A DNA stretch of 35,733 bases from Candidatus Thioglobus sp. REDSEA-S12_B1 (lineage in GTDB: Bacteria > Pseudomonadota > Gammaproteobacteria > PS1 > Pseudothioglobaceae), in assembly GCA_001628405.1 (NCBI GenBank), contig LURN01000041.1:1-35733 (forward strand), in the 5' to 3' direction. The notes under the pieces were generated by a model. It did not search any database and was not told where the DNA came from. It saw nothing but the letters and a program-made list of their open reading frames with translations. The translations under genes and the position numbers were made by a program. Shown one piece after another: positions 1 through 7,968 of this stretch (its first letter is position 1; each line of letters starts with the position of its first letter).

Positions 1-60
1 GATAGTGCATACGACATCACCAAGTTCCCGTATGGGCCAGAGCATAATATCATTAAGTAA
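1..60 (+). CDS. 3' end of an unidentified gene (partial)
   Basis: Frame 1 is open from the first base to a TAA at 58-60 and encodes a 19-residue C-terminal tail ending in ...PYGPEHNIIK. The stop lies 18 nt before the cysQ start and no terminator separates them, so this gene is probably cotranscribed with cysQ. The tail is too short for me to assign a family. Because CysQ follows, a sulfur-metabolism gene is possible, but that is only contextual inference. Confidence 0.5.
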   Translation, partial: DSAYDITKFPYGPEHNIIK

Positions 61-78
61 GATTACTGATTTTTAGAA

Positions 79-849
79 ATGATAAACATAGAGTATTCTG
101 AATTACTCAGAGAGTTGCGAATAATTGCAAGGGAAGCTGGCTCTGAGATTATGAAAATCTATGAGAGCTCTATTGATGTAAATTTTAAGATTGATGGTTC
201 ACCAGTTACTCTTGCTGACGAAGCTGCAGAAAAAATCATCTTAACCAAACTCAATACTATCGCTCCTGATATCTTAATAGTGTCTGAGGAGAATGCTAGC
301 AGCCATAGCTTTGAAGCTAGAGATCAATTTTTTCTCATTGACCCGCTTGATGGAACAAAAGAGTTTCTGAAGAAAGATGGGCTTGGCTCGTTTACTGTAA
401 ATATTGGACTGATCGAAAATGGAATTCCTACTTTAGGAGTGGTTTTTGCACCAGCACTGAACCGCATGTTTTTTGCCTCAATTATGACTGGGGCTTTTGA
501 AGAGTATAAGGGTGATATGAAAGAAATAAGCGTCAGAGAAGTGCCAAACTCTGGTCCCGTTGCGGTTGCGAGTGTTTCTCACAGGGATGAAGCAACAAAC
601 AATTGGCTAAAAAATAATAATGTCATGGAAACGATTTCAATTGGCTCTTCACTGAAATTTTGTTTGGTTGCTTGTGGCGAAGCAGATGTTTACCCTAGAT
701 TTGGACCTACAATGGAATGGGATACGGCTGCAGGAGATGCTGTATTGAGATCTGCAGGTGGAAAGGTCCTACTCCCCAATAATGAACAATTCAGCTATGG
801 AAAACAAAGCTATAGAAATAGCGCTTTTATTGCTTACGGAAATTTTTAA
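79..849 (+). CDS. cysQ: 3'(2'),5'-bisphosphate nucleotidase CysQ
   Basis: This protein likely hydrolyses 3'-phosphoadenosine 5'-phosphate (PAP), left after PAPS use, to AMP, keeping PAP from accumulating. It belongs to the Mg-dependent, lithium-sensitive inositol-monophosphatase fold. Visible metal-site motifs are SEE at residues 69-71, DPLDGT at 88-93 and EWDTAAGDA at 213-221. The conserved SSLKFCLVACGEAD segment at 190-203 is typical of CysQ. The length of 256 residues is close to E. coli CysQ (about 246). The ribosome-binding site before the ATG is weak. The gene follows the unidentified gene ending at 60 and is convergent with gcvR, with a 21-bp gap and no clear terminator. A CysC-domain protein and a sulfotransferase-like protein elsewhere in the window could feed PAP to it. 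A general inositol phosphatase is less likely because the motif set is CysQ-like. Confidence 0.9.
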   Translation: MINIEYSELLRELRIIAREAGSEIMKIYESSIDVNFKIDGSPVTLADEAAEKIILTKLNTIAPDILIVSEENASSHSFEARDQFFLIDPLDGTKEFLKKDGLGSFTVNIGLIENGIPTLGVVFAPALNRMFFASIMTGAFEEYKGDMKEISVREVPNSGPVAVASVSHRDEATNNWLKNNNVMETISIGSSLKFCLVACGEADVYPRFGPTMEWDTAAGDAVLRSAGGKVLLPNNEQFSYGKQSYRNSAFIAYGNF

Positions 850-870
850 AATAGAATCTACAGATTGATC

Positions 871-1389
871 TTAGCTCTCGTAAGAATAAATCTCTACCAT
901 CATCTCATCGGCAATAAGCTCAAGCTTATCTCTCACAAGATTTTCATCAAGAGCTTTGGGCAAATGAAGTGTAATTTGGGCCTTAAAAAGCTGCTCTCCT
1001 GACATCGAAGCGTCAATGATTTCAGTCTTTAGCTCTTCAACATTAGCACTCAATTCATCGGCTAAAACATGAGAGAGTTTATTAATAATTCCAACATGGT
1101 TCTGCCCAATAAGCTCTATGTTATAACTCTTGACATCGCTGAGCTCGTCAACAGTGTGAGTTTCCTCACAAGCAATTTGAAGACCTAAGGAGGCGCCAGT
1201 TAAATCTTTTTTTAGTTTAGAAGCGTCGCTTGATGGGACATTTACCTTAAGAATCCCAGCAAATTTGCCTTCAAAGCTGGACATATTACTTTCAATCCAG
1301 TCTCCATTATTTGAAAGAATAATCTTTGACAGGCCGTCAACAAGCCCAGGCTTATCGTCTCCCAAAACGCTAATCAAAAATGATTTCAT
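871..1389 (-). CDS. gcvR: Glycine cleavage system regulator GcvR-like (two ACT domains)
   Basis: The 172-residue protein has two ACT-like domains. The first is at about residues 3-80, with GDDKPGLVDGLS near the N terminus. The second is at about 90-168, with the parallel motif GQNHVGIINKLSHVL. This matches GcvR of gammaproteobacteria, where ACT domains sense glycine and control the LysR-type activator GcvA. Here it is the last gene of the gcvT-gcvH-gcvP operon, 6 bp downstream of gcvP, so it would be made together with the enzymes it may regulate. No GcvA lies in the window, so the partner is unknown. The role is by family and context; a generic ACT-domain regulator is the alternative. Confidence 0.82.
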   Translation of the reverse strand: MKSFLISVLGDDKPGLVDGLSKIILSNNGDWIESNMSSFEGKFAGILKVNVPSSDASKLKKDLTGASLGLQIACEETHTVDELSDVKSYNIELIGQNHVGIINKLSHVLADELSANVEELKTEIIDASMSGEQLFKAQITLHLPKALDENLVRDKLELIADEMMVEIYSYES

Positions 1390-1395
1390 AAAAAT

Positions 1396-4248
1396 CTACT
1401 TATAATCTTCAACACTCGGACAAGAACAAACTAAATTCTTATCACCATAGACATTATCCACTCGAGAAACCGGGGGCCAGTACTTGACTCGCCTAAGGCT
1501 TTCAACGGGATACGCTGCCTCTTCCCTGGAATATGAAAACTCCCATTGCGTTGATGTTACCATTTCTAGAGTGTGTGGCGAGTTAATTAATGGATTATCT
1601 TCAGTAGAGTACTCACCAGACTCAACCTTTTTGATCTCTTTTCTAATTTGTATCATTGCATCACAAAACCGATCGAGCTCATCTAAGGACTCAGATTCTG
1701 TTGGCTCAATCATTAGCGTTCCAGCAACTGGAAAAGACATTGTCGGGGCATGAAAACCAAAGTCAATGAGTCGCTTAGCGACATCATCAACGCTTATTCC
1801 TACTGAATCTTTAATAGGCCTAATGTCAATAATACATTCATGCGCAATTCTTCCATTTTCATCACTGTAAAGAATCGGATAGTGCTCCCCAAGTCGCTTA
1901 GCGATATAATTTGCATTCAGTATAGCGTTACATGTTGACTCATATAACCCATCTTTTCCAAGCATCGCTATATACATCCAACTGATTGGGAGGATGCTTC
2001 CTGAGCCCCATGGAGCGCCTGAAATACTTCCAACCTCTGTATTATTTAATGGTGTTCTAGGTAAGAAATCGATGAGGTGCTCTTTGACGCCAATTGGGCC
2101 AACGCCAGGACCGCCGCCGCCGTGAGGAATGGCAAAAGTCTTATGAAGATTAAGATGTGAAACGTCTCCACCAAATTCACCTGGAGCTGAAAGCCCAACC
2201 ATTGCGTTCATGTTTGCTCCGTCAATATAAACTTGACCGCCAGCGTCATGAACAATATCGCAAACTTCTCTGACATCTTTTTCAAAAACACCATGAGTAG
2301 AAGGGTAAGTAATCATTATGGCAGCAAGATTTTCTTCGTGTTCTTTAGCTTTTGCTCTTAAATCAACAAGGTCAATACTCCCATCATCTGTACTATCGAT
2401 GACTATAACTTTCATTCCTGCCATTTGAGCGGAGGCGGGATTTGTGCCATGAGCTGATGATGGAATCAAGCAAATGTTTCGGTTTTCATCGCCCCTACTT
2501 CGATGATATCCTCTTATTGCAATTAACCCAGCGTACTCTCCTTGTGCCCCAGAGTTGGGCTGAAGAGAGATTGCAGAATATCCAGTTGCCTCACATAGCA
2601 TCTCCTCAAGCTCACTAATCATCTGCTGGTAACCAATCACCTGATTCATAGGTACTGCTGGATGAATTTGAGAAAACTCTGGCCAACTCACAGGAATCAA
2701 CTCTGCTGCTGCATTTAGTTTCATTGTGCATGAGCCCAGAGGGATCATTGATCGATCAAGTGCAATATCTTTATCTCCAAGATAACGAATATATCTCATC
2801 ATATTGGTTTCAGAACGATAAGTATTGAAAACTTCATGCGTCAGAAAATCAGATTCTCTTTTTAAACTCTTCTTAATTTTTGATTTATTTTTTTCAAAAA
2901 ATAACTGAGCACTCAATTCTGACTCAGTATTGAAGATTCTCCATAAGTACTCTATGTCTTCAGGAGTACTGAGCTCATCAAACGAGACTGAGACAAGGGT
3001 TTTACTGAATACATTAACGTTATAACCATTTTTCTCAGCTTGCATGACTACTGCATCTGAATTTTTGACTTCAATGGATAAGGTGTCAAAATATGAGTCG
3101 TTAATGACATTAAAGCCCATATCCTTCATTCCATCAGCAAAGACACTGGCATATTTATAAATTCGTTGGGCGATATTTCTGAGGCCTTCTGGACCATGAT
3201 AGACAGCATACATGCTGGCCATAATGGCTAAGAGTGCTTGTGCAGTGCAGATATTGCTGGTCGCCTTCTCTCGACGAATGTGCTGCTCTCTTGTTTGCAG
3301 TGCTAATCGATAGGCGAGCCTTCCTTTTGTATCAACAGAGGCGCCAATAATTCTTCCGGGCATTGAACGCTTGTACTTATCCCTGGTTGACATATATGCA
3401 GCATGAGGGCCGCCATATCCAATTGGAACACCAAATCTTTGAGTATTGCCTACTACAATGTCGGCACCCATTTCACCGGGAGGCTTCAGAAGTGTTAAGG
3501 CAAGTATGTCAGCGCTCACTGTAACAAGCGCCTTCTTGTCATGAATAGATTCTATTAATTTTGTGAAGTCACTAAATGCACCATAAGTATTTGGGTACTG
3601 CAGAAGCACACCAAAGCAATCAAGGTCTTTTAAATCGACAAGAGGGTCACCAAAAACTATTTCAATATTTAATGGCTCGGCTCTAGTTTTAATTACTTCT
3701 AAATTCTGAGCATAACAATCATTTGCAACAAAGAAAACATTGCTTTTAGACTTGCTCACACGATGGCTCAATGTCATTGCTTCAGCACAAGCAGTTGCCT
3801 CATCAAGCATAGATGCGTTAGCTAGGTCCATACCTGTTAGGTCAGAAACCATTGTTTGGTAGTTCATTAAAGCCTCAAGACGACCTTGAGATATTTCAGG
3901 TTGATAAGGAGTATAGGCTGTATACCAAGCTGGGTTTTCTTCGATGTTACGCTGAATGACTGGGGGTGTAATCGAGTTGTAATAGCCCTGGCCAATGAAA
4001 GACTTATAGCGAATATTCATTCTTGCAAGGTTTCTTAATTGTTTAAGTGCAGCAAGCTCTGACATGCCCTCAGCAATATTCATCGGCTCTTTTCGACGAA
4101 TAACATCTGGCACTATTTCATCAATTAATTTATCTAAGTTATCAAAACCTAGATAGTTAAGCATACGATTTTTTTGTTCGCTAGATGATCCAATATGCCT
4201 ATTTGTAAAAGCATCGTTGTTCAATAAATCTTCAATCTTATCTTTCAT
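1396..4248 (-). CDS. gcvP: Glycine dehydrogenase (decarboxylating), P-protein
   Basis: This is the P-protein of the glycine cleavage system. It decarboxylates glycine on pyridoxal phosphate and passes the aminomethyl group to the lipoyl arm of GcvH. The 950-residue single-chain form matches the usual 950-960 residues of proteobacterial GcvP, in contrast to split P1/P2 forms. The N terminus carries the typical FTNRHIG element. The PLP lysine sits in [16 protein letters not shown], with the lysine codon at 2140-2142 (K703), followed by the glycine-rich loop. The protein is intact. It lies 13 bp downstream of gcvH, with a purine-rich AGAGAAAG ribosome-binding site, in the order gcvT-gcvH-gcvP-gcvR. 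The E. coli operon has gcvTHP in the same order. Confidence 0.97.
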   Translation of the reverse strand: MKDKIEDLLNNDAFTNRHIGSSSEQKNRMLNYLGFDNLDKLIDEIVPDVIRRKEPMNIAEGMSELAALKQLRNLARMNIRYKSFIGQGYYNSITPPVIQRNIEENPAWYTAYTPYQPEISQGRLEALMNYQTMVSDLTGMDLANASMLDEATACAEAMTLSHRVSKSKSNVFFVANDCYAQNLEVIKTRAEPLNIEIVFGDPLVDLKDLDCFGVLLQYPNTYGAFSDFTKLIESIHDKKALVTVSADILALTLLKPPGEMGADIVVGNTQRFGVPIGYGGPHAAYMSTRDKYKRSMPGRIIGASVDTKGRLAYRLALQTREQHIRREKATSNICTAQALLAIMASMYAVYHGPEGLRNIAQRIYKYASVFADGMKDMGFNVINDSYFDTLSIEVKNSDAVVMQAEKNGYNVNVFSKTLVSVSFDELSTPEDIEYLWRIFNTESELSAQLFFEKNKSKIKKSLKRESDFLTHEVFNTYRSETNMMRYIRYLGDKDIALDRSMIPLGSCTMKLNAAAELIPVSWPEFSQIHPAVPMNQVIGYQQMISELEEMLCEATGYSAISLQPNSGAQGEYAGLIAIRGYHRSRGDENRNICLIPSSAHGTNPASAQMAGMKVIVIDSTDDGSIDLVDLRAKAKEHEENLAAIMITYPSTHGVFEKDVREVCDIVHDAGGQVYIDGANMNAMVGLSAPGEFGGDVSHLNLHKTFAIPHGGGGPGVGPIGVKEHLIDFLPRTPLNNTEVGSISGAPWGSGSILPISWMYIAMLGKDGLYESTCNAILNANYIAKRLGEHYPILYSDENGRIAHECIIDIRPIKDSVGISVDDVAKRLIDFGFHAPTMSFPVAGTLMIEPTESESLDELDRFCDAMIQIRKEIKKVESGEYSTEDNPLINSPHTLEMVTSTQWEFSYSREEAAYPVESLRRVKYWPPVSRVDNVYGDKNLVCSCPSVEDYK

Positions 4249-4261
4249 TTACTTTCTCTTT

Positions 4262-4633
4262 CTAATCCTCAATGAATGCGTTATATGCCTCTTCATCCAT
4301 CAGCTCATCTAGCTCAGATGGGTTAGATAATTTAACCTTGATAAACCACCCTTCACCCATTGAGTCCTCGGTTACTATCTCTGGCTCATCCTCTAGTCGA
4401 CTATTCACTTCAATAATAGAACCTGAAACTGGGGCAACTAGATCAGATGCTGCCTTGACCGATTCAATTACTGATATATTTTCGCCCTTAGTACATTCAT
4501 CACCAACCTCTGGTAGTTCAACATATACTAAATCACCCAGTTGCTCTTGAGCAAAATCGGTGATTCCTATTACTACTAAATCATCCTCTTTGGCATCAAC
4601 CCATTCATGGTCCTCAGAATATTTAATACTCAT
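4262..4633 (-). CDS. gcvH: Glycine cleavage system H protein
   Basis: This is the lipoylated carrier of the glycine cleavage system, shuttling the aminomethyl group from GcvP to GcvT. The 123-residue protein opens with the usual YSEDHEW element at 5-11. The lipoylation site is K60 in ENISVIESVKAASDL. It is about four residues shorter than E. coli GcvH, but the fold core and the C-terminal GEGWFIKVKL element are present. The start is supported by an AAGGAG ribosome-binding site 5 nt before the ATG. It lies 18 bp downstream of gcvT and 13 bp upstream of gcvP in one operon. The protein is cytoplasmic. Confidence 0.97.
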   Translation of the reverse strand: MSIKYSEDHEWVDAKEDDLVVIGITDFAQEQLGDLVYVELPEVGDECTKGENISVIESVKAASDLVAPVSGSIIEVNSRLEDEPEIVTEDSMGEGWFIKVKLSNPSELDELMDEEAYNAFIED

Positions 4634-4651
4634 TACTTCTCCTTATTAATT

Positions 4652-5776
4652 TCAACCTCTGTAATAATTATGTTCAACAAATGGCAGTTTTATAATCTCA
4701 ACTGCTATTATTTTATCTCTAACCAGCGCAAAGAGCTTGGACTGGCTTTGATTAAATTTTGTTTCTATTCTAGCAATAGATATTGGTTTGTTCAGAGTTG
4801 GACCAAAGCCTCCACTTGTAACATACCCAACTTGATTGCCATTTTCGTCCTGTATTGTTGCACCATCTCTGACTGGCATCTTACCTTCGGGAAGAATGCC
4901 CACGACTTTGGTATCAGATCCATTTTCAAGTTGGTTCAAAATCACTTGATCGCCTAGATAATTACCCTCTCGTTCTCCACCCAACCTTCTCACCTTGGAA
5001 AGTGCCCAATTCAAAGAAGATTCAACTGGGCTGTGACTAATATCTAGTTCATGCCCATAAAGAGATAGTCCAGCCTCAAGTCGAAGGGAGTCTCTAGCGC
5101 CAAGACCGATCCATTCAACCTCATCATTTGCAATCAGAAGGCTTGCAAGACTTTCAGCGTCCTTAGCTGAAACTGAGATTTCAAAACCGTCCTCACCAGT
5201 GTATCCTGAGCGAGTAACCAAACAATCTATTTCGTTGATCTTCGTCTGCTTGGCAGTCATAAACGCCATCTCTTTGATTGAGGGAGCATGCTCACATAGA
5301 ACCTTAACTGCTTTGGGGCCTTGCAGAGCCAACAAAGCCAAATCATCACAAAACTCTAATTCACAGCTTGAACCTAAATGATGTTGTAAATGTTCAAAGT
5401 CAGAATCCTTGCATGCTGCATTAACAACTAGAAATAAACTGTTATCTCCAAGATTTGTCACCATTAGATCATCCATCACACCGCCATTTTCACTCGTAAA
5501 AAGAGCATAACGGGTTTTCATCAAAGGTAAATCAATGATGTCAACTGGAACAAGAGACTCTAAAGCACTCATAGCATGTTCACCAGATAATCTAATTTGC
5601 CCCATATGAGAAACATCAAAGAGTCCTGCTCTTTCTCTTGTGTGAGTGTGCTCTTTTTTTATTCCAAGAGGATAACTAACTGGCATTTCATATCCAGCGA
5701 ATGGAACCATTTTTGCACCTGCATCAACATGCATTTTATGGAGTGGGGTCTTTCTTATTTCACTTCCTACAGACAT
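4652..5776 (-). CDS. gcvT: Aminomethyltransferase (glycine cleavage T protein)
   Basis: GcvT moves the one-carbon unit from aminomethyl-lipoyl GcvH to tetrahydrofolate, giving 5,10-methylene-THF and ammonia. The protein begins with KTPLHKMHVDAGAKMVPFAGY and keeps the FDVSHMGQI and TRSGYTGEDGFEI elements. GLGARDSLRLEAGL lies in the middle, and the C-terminal barrel ends with YVTSGGFGPTLNKPI. I chose the ATG at 5776 (374 residues). A TTG five codons upstream (5791) would add five residues, but it lies almost on the predicted transcription start. It is the first gene of gcvT-gcvH-gcvP-gcvR. A separate GcvT domain occurs at the C terminus of the dehydrogenase at the right end of the window; this copy is the stand-alone glycine-cleavage type. 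Confidence 0.95.
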   Translation of the reverse strand: MSVGSEIRKTPLHKMHVDAGAKMVPFAGYEMPVSYPLGIKKEHTHTRERAGLFDVSHMGQIRLSGEHAMSALESLVPVDIIDLPLMKTRYALFTSENGGVMDDLMVTNLGDNSLFLVVNAACKDSDFEHLQHHLGSSCELEFCDDLALLALQGPKAVKVLCEHAPSIKEMAFMTAKQTKINEIDCLVTRSGYTGEDGFEISVSAKDAESLASLLIANDEVEWIGLGARDSLRLEAGLSLYGHELDISHSPVESSLNWALSKVRRLGGEREGNYLGDQVILNQLENGSDTKVVGILPEGKMPVRDGATIQDENGNQVGYVTSGGFGPTLNKPISIARIETKFNQSQSKLFALVRDKIIAVEIIKLPFVEHNYYRG

Positions 5777-5800
5777 TAGATTTTGTCTCAAAAAAACAAT

Positions 5801-5829
5801 ATTATATAAGATTAGTGTTTTTAGTTGAA
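5801..5829 (-). promoter_or_regulatory. Candidate sigma70 promoter of the gcv operon
   Basis: Reading the minus strand, a perfect TATAAT lies at 5806-5801, 25 nt before the gcvT ATG. A weak -35 (TTCAAC, about 5829-5824) sits 17 nt upstream. A weak -35 beside a perfect -10 often goes with activator dependence. The distal TTGAATTCAA repeat overlaps the -35. No glycine-riboswitch core was recognised in the roughly 160-nt leader/intergenic region. Confidence 0.5.
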
Positions 5830-5850
5830 TTCAATTGCTCTTGAATTCAA
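5825..5850. promoter_or_regulatory. Twin 10-bp palindrome (TTGAATTCAA x2) upstream of gcvT
   Basis: Two identical copies of the self-complementary decamer TTGAATTCAA lie at 5825-5834 and 5841-5850, separated by TTGCTC. The 16-bp centre-to-centre spacing is about one and a half helical turns. The proximal copy overlaps the predicted -35 of the gcv promoter. This fits an operator for a dimeric regulator. Because the two copies are also mutually complementary, they could form a 10-bp stem with a 6-nt loop and act as a terminator for the gene ending at 5939. However, no U-tract follows on the minus strand, so I favour the operator reading. Confidence 0.45.
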
Positions 5851-5938
5851 ATAAATAAATAAATTCGTATAATCCAACCTTTCAGCTTCTAACACATTAC
5901 CAAATCTTGGCAAATTATTCTGTAATAATTTTTATTTG

Positions 5939-6877
5939 CTAATACCCACTATTCAAGCTATATATGGGATAAGGGTCTTCACCCTTTTCTACAAGTCGAA
6001 TATTTTCAGCGATTGTTTTTGCAGCAGAACCGGGATTGCTTTGACCCGCAATATGCGGAGTAATGTATACAGAAGGATGAGCCCAAAGTGAATTATTTTC
6101 AGGGAGTGGCTCTTCTGCGAACACGTCCAAAGCTGCAGCACTAATGTATGCTTCATCTAAGACAGATAAAAGGTCATCCTCATTAATAATACCACCTCTT
6201 CCAATATTAATAATAAAAGAACCTTTTGGAAGATACTCGAGCTCAGACTTTGTCAATAAATTTATTGTGTTTTCAGTTAATGGCAGAACATTTATGAGGA
6301 TATCAGTTTCACTGAGAAACTTCGAAAGCTGCTCATGGCCATAATAATATTCAATTGCCCCAAGAGAGTTTTTTGGTCTTGCACCCCATCCAACAACTTT
6401 AAAGTCCAGATTAACAAGTGACTCGCCAATTGCTTTGCCAATGTTACCTAACCCCATGATTCCAATTGTGCGGTCTTCAGACTGAACCGAGCTTTGCTGA
6501 ATCCATTCGCGGTTTTGTTGCTGAATTCGATACTGATATTGATCGCTGTGAAAATGCAAAACCCAGTGAAGCGAATGCAGAATCATTTCATGGGTTAATT
6601 TTTTATCAACCAGTCGAACTATGGGAAGCCCATCTGGCAATTCTGGATCACTAATGACGTGGTCGACTCCAGCACCTAAAGATAGAATCGCTTTTAAATT
6701 AGGGTATTGTTTCAGAATTCCCCTTGGGTGCTTCCAGACCACTGCATACTCGATCTCATTAACATTACCCTCATCCGGATAGACTCTAACATCCATCTCT
6801 GGCATTGCCTCTTGAAGGCTACTAGACCAGACATCCATATCCTCCCAAAAGTCAGTAGAAGCTAATAATATTGCCAT
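5939..6877 (-). CDS. ghrA: Glyoxylate/hydroxypyruvate reductase A-like D-2-hydroxyacid dehydrogenase
   Basis: This is a D-2-hydroxyacid dehydrogenase that probably reduces glyoxylate or hydroxypyruvate with NAD(P)H in the cytoplasm. The nucleotide-binding GLGNIG motif lies in the middle of the chain. The catalytic Arg is in NIGRGGII, the Glu in DVFAEEPLP, and the His in the HIAGQSNP segment that is characteristic of GhrA. Starting at the ATG at 6877 gives 312 residues, the same as E. coli GhrA. A TTG four codons upstream (6889) would give 316 and is less likely. It is the last gene of the minus-strand run from 14620 and is followed by about 160 bp before gcvT. Substrate is by family; other short hydroxyacids are possible. 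Confidence 0.82.
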   Translation of the reverse strand: MAILLASTDFWEDMDVWSSSLQEAMPEMDVRVYPDEGNVNEIEYAVVWKHPRGILKQYPNLKAILSLGAGVDHVISDPELPDGLPIVRLVDKKLTHEMILHSLHWVLHFHSDQYQYRIQQQNREWIQQSSVQSEDRTIGIMGLGNIGKAIGESLVNLDFKVVGWGARPKNSLGAIEYYYGHEQLSKFLSETDILINVLPLTENTINLLTKSELEYLPKGSFIINIGRGGIINEDDLLSVLDEAYISAAALDVFAEEPLPENNSLWAHPSVYITPHIAGQSNPGSAAKTIAENIRLVEKGEDPYPIYSLNSGY

Positions 6878-6909
6878 CTTAGATACCAATTTAAATAGTT
6901 AATTAATTA

Positions 6910-7920
6910 TTATATCTTTGAGTTTGCTCTAAGATAATCAAGAATGTTATTCACAAGATCATCTATATTTGCGTCACTATTTTGAAGGGCAATTTCTGGC
7001 ATTTCAGGCTCCTCATAGTCAGAGTCAATACCTGTGAAGTTTTTTAATTGCCCAGCTCTTGCTTTTTTGTATAAGCCCTTAGAGTCTCTGGCTTCGCAGA
7101 CCTCGATTGGAGTGTCAATGAAGACCTCAATGAATTCGTCATCATTGAATAAATTCCTCGCCATTGATCGTTCTGCACGAAAAGGCGAGATAAAAGAAAC
7201 AATGGTTATTAATCCTGATGAAACCATGAGCTTTGAAACTTCTGCAATCCTTCTAATATTCTCAACCCTATCTTGGTCTGTAAATCCTAAGTCTCTATTG
7301 AGGCCATGACGAACATTGTCACCATCAAGTAGCATCGTGTGTTTCCCAAGCTCATAAAGCTGTTTCTCAAGCTCATCAGCAATCGTTGATTTTCCTGAAC
7401 CTGAAAGCCCAGTAAACCATAGTACACATGGCTTTTGATGTTTAGTTTTAGAGCGAGTCTCTTGATTTATATTTGTCTCATGCCAGCTAATATTTTGAGC
7501 TCGCCTTAAAGCAAAATCAATTACTCCAGCACCAATCTGCGACTTATTTGTAGTATCAAAAATTGTAAAAGTGCCAGTTTGTTGGTTGTCACTATAAGCA
7601 TCAAAAGACACTCTTTGACTAAGTGATAACTTACAATAGCCTATTTCATCTTGCTCAAGCTTTTTAGCTGCGAGCTGGCTCAGTGTTTTGATATTAATCT
7701 TGAAGCTAAGATCTGTTACCTGGACAATAGTGCTTTCATTCTGGAAATGAATACTATAGGTTCTCTCAGGAATCATTGGCTCAGCATCAAGCCACAAAAT
7801 ATAAGCTGCAAACTGATCGGATAATTCCGGCTTATCTTCAGCCTTATTATTGCCGGAATTAACTACATTCATTCTGTCAAGAAGATCGTGAAGTCGATTA
7901 AATTGCACGTTTTTTGACAT
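6910..7920 (-). CDS. cysC: APS kinase (CysC) fused to a CysN C-terminal barrel remnant
   Basis: The C-terminal half (about residues 160-336) is an adenylylsulfate kinase that phosphorylates APS to PAPS. It has P-loop GLSGSGKS at 171-178, then DGDNVRHGLN at 199-208, SFISPFRAER at 242-251, and the lid motif KGLYKKARAG at 281-290. Residues about 34-135 match the C-terminal barrel of CysN/CysNC: a WLDAEPMIPERTY opening, NIKTLSQLAAKKLEQDEIG, and a GTFTIFD...GAGVI ending. The GTPase domain that precedes this barrel in CysN is absent. There is no P-loop or G-motif before residue 171, and upstream is 48 bp of spacer and then an M24 gene. This looks like a CysNC protein that lost its GTPase. APS kinase activity is likely; GTP-coupled sulfurylase activity is not. 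The start ATG is plausible but its ribosome-binding site is weak. Confidence 0.88.
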   Translation of the reverse strand: MSKNVQFNRLHDLLDRMNVVNSGNNKAEDKPELSDQFAAYILWLDAEPMIPERTYSIHFQNESTIVQVTDLSFKINIKTLSQLAAKKLEQDEIGYCKLSLSQRVSFDAYSDNQQTGTFTIFDTTNKSQIGAGVIDFALRRAQNISWHETNINQETRSKTKHQKPCVLWFTGLSGSGKSTIADELEKQLYELGKHTMLLDGDNVRHGLNRDLGFTDQDRVENIRRIAEVSKLMVSSGLITIVSFISPFRAERSMARNLFNDDEFIEVFIDTPIEVCEARDSKGLYKKARAGQLKNFTGIDSDYEEPEMPEIALQNSDANIDDLVNNILDYLRANSKI

Positions 7921-7968
7921 AACTTATTGGTTATTAAAATTTTGAGTTTGGGTTATTATTATAATTGA

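Noticed and set aside
1484..4957. Open frames on the plus strand opposite gcvP, gcvH and gcvT
   Set aside because: They are antisense shadows of strongly supported genes, with no family resemblance or ribosome-binding sites.
5777..5938. Glycine riboswitch upstream of gcvT
   Set aside because: The roughly 160-bp gap is AT-rich and shows none of the conserved purine-rich aptamer cores that I could recognise. The predicted promoter also sits only 25 nt before the ATG, leaving no room for an aptamer.
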